Source of the DNA: Adiantum capillus-veneris
Taxonomy: Eukaryota; Streptophyta; Polypodiopsida; Polypodiales; Pteridaceae
NCBI GenBank assembly: GCA_014529385.2
Contig: CM043971.1
Location: 52,427,209 to 52,491,208 of the forward strand
DNA: 64,000 nucleotides
Reading direction: 5' to 3'
Shown here: positions 56,090-64,000 of the stretch, one piece after another
Layout: each line of letters starts with the position of its first letter
How positions within the stretch are numbered: position 1 is the stretch's first letter
Made by a program: the position numbers and the translations under genes
The notes under the pieces: generated by a model
What the model was told of the DNA's origin: nothing
Database searches by the model: none
The model's input: the letters and a program-made list of their open reading frames with translations, nothing else

Positions 56090-58371
56090 ATGTCTTCCAC
56101 CGGGAATGTGAGCGGTGATGCTGGTGTCTCAAGCCTGGCTTCCTTGAGGAGACCTCCTACCTCGATGCCAGGTCCTGCTTCGTAGGGCACCACTTCGCAG
56201 GGCAAGCGAAAGGTAGGTGGAAAAAGTCCAGGACCCAAGTGGAATTTTGCCACAAATTTAAATAAGTATCAAGATTGTAAATGTAACTTTTGTGGCAAAG
56301 AGAAATCTGGAGGAGCACCAAGAATAAGGGATCATTTGCTAGGTGGCAATACCAGAATCCAAGGAGGAAAGTGCAAGGGCTTAGGTGCAGAAGAAGAAGC
56401 TATGCGCTTAAAAGCTTTAATTGGTAAGCTAATTTCCATGAGCAAAATATCAAAACTCTCTACTTTTGACCATCACACCCTGGTATCGATAAGATCAAAC
56501 CAGTATGATGGATCATTGGGTGTAACGCCCCACCAATGGAAGCACTTAAAGCAGGGAACCAACTTTTCATATCGATGGAACTACACCTCCAAACCATGGA
56601 TCTCCTGACTTTCAGGTAGGATCGTCAAAAAGTAGACAGGTTAGCTTACAGACGAGCTTCAAAACGCTTGCTTTAGAAGAAGCACAACTTGCACTAGCTA
56701 AAGCCGTCTATTTCACTGGGGGATCATTGGCCATTGTCACCCGTGATGCATGGAAGTCAGCTTGGAAACGCATTGGGGAGTATGGTGCTGGATTTACCCC
56801 TCCAACATATCACCATATGAGAAACCAACTATTGGATAAATTTACACAAGCACACAACAAGATATTCAAAGGGTAATATTAAATGCAACAGAACAATCTG
56901 GATACACCATAGTTAGTGATGGTTGGTCCAACGTTCAAAGGCGGCCATCGATCAACATCATGCTTGTATGTCCTCATGGTGAATGTTTTATCAAAGTTGT
57001 GGATAGCTCTGGTCAAATAAAGTCTGGTAGTTTTATAGCTGACATCATTGGCGACGCAGTTGAGAAACTTGGAAAAGAAAATGTTGTCCAAGTAATCATG
57101 GACAATGCCAAAAATTGCAGGCTGCAGGAAGGATACTTGAAAGTCGCTTCTCTCACCTATATAGTGCTGGTTGCAGTACACACAGCTTGAACTTGGTATT
57201 GCAAGATTGGTACAAGAGGGAGGACACAGAGTGGTTCAAATGGATAGTAGACAATGCTCGCTTAATAGTCAAGTTTGTTTTGAAGCGCAGAGGGTTCTTG
57301 ACATGTACCGTCAGAGGATGTCTTCTATGTTAAAACTGCCATGCGAAACTAGATTTTGCACCAACTACTATACGGTAGAATCACTAATAAAAAATAAGAA
57401 TGCTGTGATGGAGACATTTGTTTGTGCCACTTTTTCAGAATGGGAGGCCGGTCAAAGGGAGAGGATAAAAAGCAAAATAGGGGTGATCAAAGATCTACTA
57501 GCTGATCGCCACTTCTGGGATGATGTGGTGGATGTGCACAATGTCATGATGCCAATTATGCTCGCATTACGCCAACTGGATTCTGCCTTGCCTAACATAG
57601 GTAAGGTGTGGATGGCTTGGTGGACTGTTGAAGAAAGCCTTGCAAATTGAGAGGAGCCCCAGGAGCCAATTGTGAAGCCTTGGAAGACACCACTCACTCA
57701 AAAGAGGAGAGAAATTTTGAGAAAGTATGTGCATGGTCGATGGGTTGGAGCACATAGTCCACTACACAACGTAGCTTTCTTATTGGATCCAGAGTATTGG
57801 GCAATGGAAATAGACAAACTTGATGAGGAGGTGCTAGAAGAATTTTATGATGTGATAGGCAGGTTTTATGATGATCCTGATGAGCATGCATCAGCTGTTA
57901 TTGATCTTACAAAGTTTAAACTCAAAGAGGGTAAGTTTGGTACAGAATTTGTGCAAAAACTTGCCACGGAGCAACCAGCGTGGAAGTGGTGGATGATGAA
58001 TGGTGGTAGTGCACCCACCCTTAAACGCCTAGCTGTTAGAATCCTAGCCTAATGTGCATCCAATTCAAGTTCTGAGAGAAACTGGAGTACATATAAATAT
58101 GTACATTCCACCATCAGAAACCGCCTTCTAAATTCAAGAGCTGAAAAATTGGTGTATATGTACTGCAACCATCGGCTATATATTGGCAAGAGTGCAAGCT
58201 GAGAACTACAAAGAGGAGATGCCGCGCTCGACTTATGATGTAACCAATGATGAGGTGGACGAAGACAGTGAGCTGCAAGGGGAATCTCATGAAGTAGAAA
58301 CTACATGTACTTTAGAAGAGATTGAAGAGAATTTGGAAATTGAACCAACTTTGACCCGTCGCAGCAAGTGA
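56090..58371 (+). pseudogene. hAT transposase (BED - DUF659-like - hATC)
   Basis: The ATG at 56090 opens MSSTGNVSGDAGVSSLASLR, with TAG at 56183-56185. A BED-type zinc finger follows (CNFCGKEKSGGAPRIRDHLL). Frame shifts pass through VYFTGGSLAIVTRDAWKSAW to the catalytic core: VSDGWSNVQRRPSINIMLV and VIMDNAKNC supply two of the D-D-E residues, then SAGCSTHSLNLVLQDW. The segment VMMPIMLALRQLDSALPNIG leads to TGA at 57648-57650. The C-terminal part (NVAFLLDPEYW, ERNWSTY, IRNRLLNSRAEKLVYMY) is the hATC dimerisation region. A shifted acidic tail ends at 58371. It cannot be functional as written. Confidence 0.92.
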
Positions 58372-58673
58372 CGGTGGTTTAATTAATAGATTATTGAATC
58401 CATTGAGTGACTTCTGTTTTAGTTCAGAAACTGTTTATCTTATAAGCTTTTTTTTATATTTAGTTTAAGGTTTAGACATTTGCTTAATAATAAACGAAGC
58501 CCTTAAAAACCTTTACAAGGCCACAAATCACTATTAAAGCTTCATAATATACAAAGCCCTAACAAATCTTTGCATTATCACATATCATAATTGAAGCTGA
58601 AGTGAAGACAATTCACAATTCACTAATAAATTCTTGCAAGACAACGAGTAAATGTTTTCAAATGTTACAAAAA
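58372..58673. other. Convergent spacer in the hAT element
   Basis: About 300 bp, AT-rich, between the transposase end (plus) and the RING frame end (minus); would hold both 3' ends. Nothing else seen. Confidence 0.6.
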
Positions 58674-59607
58674 CTATCCAAGTGATAGTGACATATTTGT
58701 GAGAATATCTTCATTCTCCTGTTCACGCTGACCTTTAAGCTTATAGTCTTCAGACATTTTGAACGTTGCATATAGATTTTTGGATATCTCATACTCACAT
58801 ATAGCACAATGAAAGTTATTCATCATGCTTTGCATCAAGCATGATATATGGTACATATGTCCGCATGGCAAGCTGAAGTGACCACACCACTCATGAAAGA
58901 ATGATCTACAAATGGGGCAAGGACCACCGTGCTCACCAGAAGCTGGAGGGGCCTCAATAGATGTTGGGTGCTCAATCAATGTGGCAGGATTTTGTTTTTT
59001 TATAGTCGCCTCTAACTCTTTTACGTGGCGAGATAGCACCTTCACCTCCCTTTGCAAGTCTCTATTTAGGGTTTCTTCTGTATGAGAGACTTGTGTAGCT
59101 TGTGATGCTTGCCTGAGTTAAGTTTGAAGCTCCTCCTTGGTGCACTTCGATTGGCACCTTCTAGTGTCAATGACATCTCTTGCCGTGTGACGGTGATTGC
59201 ACTACTGCGAATGTCCTCAATCGTCATGTGAGGTGTCCTTGAGCTGAAGTCCACTGCTTCACCCAAGACATAATGCATGTATAACATCTTGGCAAACCAC
59301 AATGGACAATCCATATGATGCATAGGATGACCCATAACATCGAGATATATGTTCTCTCCATTGTCTCGTATGTCTGCATTAATGCATTGTGATAGCTTGA
59401 GTCGGTCTTTCTGGATGTTGTCATTTGCAACGCCTGGCCATATGGATTTGACCATTTCTCAGTCAATCCTAATGTTCACCTCTTTCCATTGTGTACCCAC
59501 TGGGAGCAACGAGCTGCAATTCGAGCGGTGTCGTTCACTCCACCGCCTTGACACATAGATCTGAGACGCTCAAAAGCGCGCTTAGCCCTTTGATTATCAT
59601 TATCCAT
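58674..59607 (-). pseudogene. Coiled-coil RING-H2 protein of the hAT element, broken
   Basis: The ATG at 59607 starts MDNDNQRAKRAFERLRSMC. A frameshift with a nearby stop around 59460 leads to VKSIWPGVANDNIQKDRLKL, and a second shift plus TAA near 59115 leads to a heptad-rich stretch (LQREVKVLSRHVKELEATIKK). The C-terminus has CPICRSFF...LPCGHMYHISC...HCAIC, matching the RING-H2 spacing C-x2-C, C-x-H-x2-H-x2-C, C-x2-C. RING proteins usually are ubiquitin ligases. Intact length would be about 310 residues. The N-terminal half (DVMGHPMHHMDCPLWFAKML) matches no family recognised. It may be an accessory gene of this hAT lineage or a captured host gene. Confidence 0.7.
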
Positions 59608-59652
59608 ATCCTGATTAAACACTATACTTCAGTTACGGCGTACGAACTTAAT

Positions 59653-59796
59653 GATAATCAATTTCTATAAGAGTAACCACCATTTTACAACAATCAATTG
59701 CTATAATTTTAACCACCATTTTACGACAATCAATTGATATTATAATAACCACCATCTTACGACAATCAATTGATATAAGAGTAACCACCATTTTTT
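59653..59796. repeat. Tandem repeat, 36 bp x 4, inside the hAT
   Basis: Four contiguous 36-bp units (59653, 59689, 59725, 59761), core CAATCAATTGATATAAGAGT then AACCACCATTTTAC. Directly upstream (minus sense) of the RING frame, so possibly in its 5' control region. Confidence 0.9.
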
Positions 59797-60013
59797 AAAT
59801 CAATGAATGACAATCAGTGATTCCACGTGGCTTATTGCTTGAAAATTAAGAGAAAAAACAAAACTCATAGAAAATTTGTTGTCTATTGAGATATAACAAA
59901 GTGTTTTTATTACTCAAACATCATCCATGGCGCATAAAACCCAATTTTTAAAAGTGCTTTTATAAGTCAAAAGTCTCAGAAAACCATGCTTCATAAAGTA
60001 CATCATATATCCA
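59797..60013. other. Spacer between RING and kinase frames
   Basis: AT-rich; would include the kinase 3' UTR (minus sense). Nothing else seen. Confidence 0.5.
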
Positions 60014-61375
60014 TCAAAAAAAGGCTACACTCATTTCAGAGGGAGGACGTAAGCATCGTTCTGGCTGGGCTTCAAATCTTTCTAATTCTTCGTCCAAAAG
60101 TGCCAAGGTCTTTCTGTCTATGGATTTCTTCCTCACCCAACTTTCCACAACAATCCTAGATATGGCTTGTACCTCCACTGAAACCTTATGTTTGAACCAA
60201 TCTGTGCTGTAGTAGTCAGAGAACTCTCCACAAAACTTACAAAATTGCCATATCACCAATCCTATGGCGTACACATCTGTGGCCTTGGTCCATGGGCACG
60301 GGTGATTGCCATCTAGTAACTCAGGAGCTCGCCAAGGATGAAGCTTTTTCCAGTTTTCATCGGTATTGTTGGTCTTTTGTGTCTCTAAGCCAACACGCAG
60401 AGCCAATCCCCAATCAATTATTCCAATACGGGGAGTGGGATCCTTGGTAAAGTCCAACATGATGTTCCATGGACGGAGATCATTGTGGATCACTCCCTCG
60501 TCATGTGCGAATCGCAATGCCTTCACCAAGGCATGGATCAACGAGGGAGCATGATTGCACAGGCTCTTGATACGTGTTTTCTGGTCTTCAGAGGGCTGCT
60601 CCCATTTAAAGTCTTCAGGGATCTTTCCCTTCCCCTCTTGATGCGCTACAAGCGTCGTGAAAGAGCCATGTGGAAGGGGCACTGTCTCCATAAGATCACC
60701 TAAAGTTCCCCCATTGAATTAGGGGAATATCAGAAACCATGGCAATGTTACAGAGTGGGCAATACTCCTCACAATCCCTCTATGGTTGAGATCTACCCCA
60801 CTTTCTGATGCAAAGCTTTTCCACTGATGCTTGGCTTGTCCTTTGAACTCCTTGGCACAATAAGTATTCGTTGCAGGAAGGAAACTGATCCCTTTGATTT
60901 GAACTTGCCACCCTGTGCCATAAGCCCCTGACCCAAGTTTCTTGATCTTCTTAATGGACTTATTTGGAATGCCCAGAGTCATACTACATTCAGAATTGTA
61001 TATACTGCTCTCCAGGTGACTGGCAGAAGCAGTAGAACTCGATGTTCCCTCAATGGCAGCCTCCTCAATAAAGGGTTCTCCAACTTGGCTGCTCCCCATA
61101 ACTCTGGTGATAGCCATTCGCATTTTCTTGCTTAGGCCAAACTGTGTGTCTATGTGGGATGCTCTCCTTGACCTCTCCTTTTCAGCTCTCCATCTAGTGT
61201 TCCAATGCTCTAGCTTACCCTTGTCTACTTCTTGAGGGCATTCCTCTTTCAAATCAGAGGCCACCTTGGGCAAATTGCCCACCCAACTGCTCAGTAATGA
61301 GATTATTGATTCGGTTGTTTTGTCTGGATATAACAACAACATTTTGCGGGCAATCTCACTGTATAATGATTGCAA
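60014..61375 (-). pseudogene. Protein kinase carried by the hAT element, one stop codon
   Basis: One frame encodes about 454 residues, broken by a single TAA at 60721-60719. An unusual Ser-rich N-terminal region of ~140 residues precedes the kinase. Glycine loop KLGSGAYGT lies at about 147-155 and the ATP-binding Lys in YCAKEF at about 175. After the stop come the catalytic loop VIHNDLRPWNIML (HND for HRD, Asp present, Asn present), IIDWG (DWG for DFG), WRAPEL (APE) and DVYAIGLVIWQF. All catalytic residues survive, so only the stop visibly disables it. No ATG suits the 5' end; an upstream exon joined near 61400 is possible. The atypical loops suggest a plant-specific kinase group not named here. 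Confidence 0.8.
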
Positions 61376-61442
61376 TCTAGACTCATCTGCAACAATCTAC
61401 GCTATATCGTCGGGATCTAGTACACTGACGATTTTGATTACC

Positions 61443-62183
<741 letters not shown>

Positions 62184-62379
62184 GGGTTGGGGAGGGTGGA
62201 GATAATCAACAATTGTCTAATTTTATTTTTGAACTCTATCATTGAAGTAGCAGAAGGATCCATTTTTCCTGCAATGGTATTATTGCAAACAACACATTGT
62301 GAAATATAACTATGTGCCACTACATTTGGATCTTTTCTACGTGAAAGAAAAAGTACAGTATAGACCATAGATCTCGTAC
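62184..62379. other. Short unique spacer in the hAT
   Basis: Between the compound microsatellite and the 175-bp array; nothing recognised. Confidence 0.5.
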
Positions 62380-62965
62380 GCTTTTGCAGTGACATACCTA
62401 ATCGCAATTGCAACCATTTGCCAATGCCTCACCGTACGACAACTTACAAACAGATGCTCTGTCCTTCTAGCAGCAACACACCTAGTCGCAATTGCAACCA
62501 TGTGCCGAAGCATGAATGACTGGGAGCAACATAAAACATAGTCACCCTACGCTTTTGCAATGACACACCTAGCCGCAATTGCATCCATGTGCCAGTGCAT
62601 CCACGCACGTTGACTTCTTTCAAACAGATGCTCCTGTCATTCTAGCAGCAACACACCTAGTCGCAATTGCAACCATGTGCCGAAGCATGCATGACTGGGA
62701 GCAACATAAAACATAGTCACCCTACGCTTTTTCAATGACACACCTAGCCGCAATTGCAACCATGTGCTAGTGCATCCATGCACAGTGACTTCTTTCAAAC
62801 AGATGCTCCTGTCATTCTAGCAGCAACACACCTAGTCGCAATTGCAACCATGTGCCGAAGCATGAATGACTGGGAGCAATATAAAACATAATCATTGTAC
62901 GCTTTTGCAATGACACACCTAGCCACAATTGCAACCATGTGCTAGTGCATCCACGTACGATGATT
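62380..62965. repeat. Tandem array, ~175 bp x 3.2, right arm of the hAT
   Basis: CAGCAACACACCTAGTCGC recurs at 62471, 62646 and 62821 (175 bp apart). Within each unit a half-repeat of about 87 bp is visible (CACACCTAGYCGCAATTGC twice), so the array is dimeric. Confidence 0.9.
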
Positions 62966-63147
62966 TGATAAAAGAAATTTTATACCTTTAAGTTTTAACG
63001 CAAAAAACTCAAAAAAACATCAATAAAATAAGGAAGGGTTTAAAAAACTATTGCTACACTGCTTTGAGAATGTGGAAAGCTGCCAGAAAGTTTGGTGAAG
63101 ACTTTTCAATGTACCTCTTTTGTGAAAAAGACAAGCACCGGCGTCGC

Positions 63148-63157
63148 CTTTATATAG
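63148..63157 (-). promoter_or_regulatory. TATA box for the right arm of the hAT
   Basis: The minus strand reads CTATATAAAG, just inside the right subterminal motifs, facing the kinase and RING frames. It mirrors the left box. Confidence 0.5.
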
Positions 63158-63160
63158 CCA

Positions 63161-63218
63161 CGGCGGGCCCGACGGGGAAATCGCTTTACCCGACGGGCCA
63201 ACTAACTTGCCCGGCGGG
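63161..63218. promoter_or_regulatory. Right subterminal CCCGRCGGG motifs of the hAT
   Basis: CCCGACGGG at 63168-63176 and 63189-63197, CCCGGCGGG at 63210-63218, plus CGGCGGGCC at 63161. Same motif as at the left end. Confidence 0.6.
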
Positions 63219-63358
63219 CTACGAGCCGGTCTCCAGGTCTCCCTGGAGGTCGAAAAAGATGAATGTCAATCAACATAATATTTGTTATTTTGCATTTCTA
63301 TTGTTATTAACCGGAAATTATAGTGTGATCACGTCATTTTGAAATCCCTGCCTGTCAA

Positions 63359-64000
63359 ACATGTTTGTGAAGGCTATATTTTGGGTAAGATGCAACGTTC
63401 TAAGTTTCCAAAGGATGGTTCAGTTCGGACCACATGCAGGTTGCAGCTTGTGCATAGTGATGTTTGTGGGCCCATGCAAACTCCATCCTTAGGCAATTAC
63501 CTGTACTTCGTGACTTTCATTGATGATTACTCCAGGCATGCATGGGTATTTTTGCTTAAAGCTAAGTCCAAAGTTTTTATGTGCTTCAAACAATTTCTGG
63601 CTATGGCTGCAAATGTCTCGAAATGTACTATGGGCACCCTCCGTTCCGATCGAGGGGGGAGTATATGTCTCATGAATTTAATGCATTTCTGGCTAGTCGT
63701 GGGATAAAACACCACTGTACAATACCTTATACACCTCAGCAAAATGGTGTTGCTAAGAGGAAAAACATGTCACTAACAGAAATGGCACAATGTATGGTCA
63801 AAAGTCAAGCTTTGCCACATTCTTTTTGGCTTGAGGCCATCATGTGTGCCACTTATGTACTTAACAGGTGTCCTACGAAAGCTTTGCAATCTATTACTCC
63901 ATATGAAGCATGGCATGATAGAAAGCCTTCTATTGAGCACATGCGTGTTTTTGGCTGTTTGGCATATGCTTTGGTGCCACAAACACATCGCAGAAAATTG
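63359..64000 (+). pseudogene. Copia G integrase part, continuing past the window
   Basis: Resumes with HVCEGYILGKMQ (the zinc-binding end of pre-integrase), then the integrase core: LVHSDVCGPMQTPS, FIDDYSRHAWVFLLKAKSKV. A one-base shift near 63655 at the DRGG motif moves the remainder (HEFNAFLASRG, CTIPYTPQQNGVA, LNRCPTKAL, HMRVFGCLAY) to another frame. Truncated by the window end. Confidence 0.88.

Noticed and set aside
59224-59466. Second minus-strand frame overlapping the RING gene (80 residues)
   Set aside because: Overlaps the better conserved frame at 59066-59455 and is explained by the local frameshift.

Overview
This window is nuclear DNA from a large, repeat-rich plant genome. The evidence is Ty1/copia elements primed by initiator-Met tRNA (TGGTATCAGAGC), a Ty3/gypsy element, a chromodomain-gypsy fragment, a hAT transposase with BED, DUF659-like and hATC regions, abundant AG/CT microsatellites, and one ordinary gene with GT-AG introns. 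The lineage (fern, bryophyte, gymnosperm or other) cannot be settled from sequence alone. Almost everything is transposable elements inserted into one another.

Layout. 1-1.77 kb: broken gypsy gag on the minus strand and its probable LTR. 1775-4957: a coding-free LTR element. 5153-5865: a 713-bp non-autonomous hAT with 8-bp target duplication GTCGCAGG. 5894-22432: copia element A (minus, TSD GGAAG), whose 5' LTR was hit twice, by copia C (11450-16747, minus, TSD ATACC) and copia B (16857-22412, plus). 23273-30579: a 5'-truncated LINE (minus) split by copia D (23389-28684, TSD AAAAT), a near twin of C. 31482-37198: the one clear host gene, a DEDDh (ERI1/ERI2-type) exonuclease with a GRF zinc finger, in at least three exons. 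37.3-44.8 kb: decayed sequence with microsatellites, tRNA-like SINEs, a copia RT relic and an ORF with a perfect 147-bp duplication. 44.83-47.05 kb: a 455-bp tandem array. 47055-52556: gypsy element E carrying two small inverted-repeat elements. 52557-end: copia G, interrupted at 54836-63350 by an 8515-bp hAT element.

The most unusual object is that hAT element. It has an 8-bp target duplication (CCTGTCAA), CARGGATTT termini and GC-rich subterminal CCCGRCGGG motifs. An inward-facing TATA box lies at each end. The left half carries a decayed transposase; the right half carries, on the opposite strand, a coiled-coil/RING-H2 reading frame and a protein kinase broken by one stop codon. It reads as a two-arm, convergently transcribed element that either captured host genes or carries undescribed accessory genes.

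Three relationships also deserve attention. C and D are nearly identical inside, although their LTRs differ by about 9% and each one's own LTR pair by about 2%, which suggests gene conversion. C and D share an in-frame TAG in gag. A and B, clearly diverged copies, share a gag frameshift and a TAA before integrase. All percentages here are estimates by eye.
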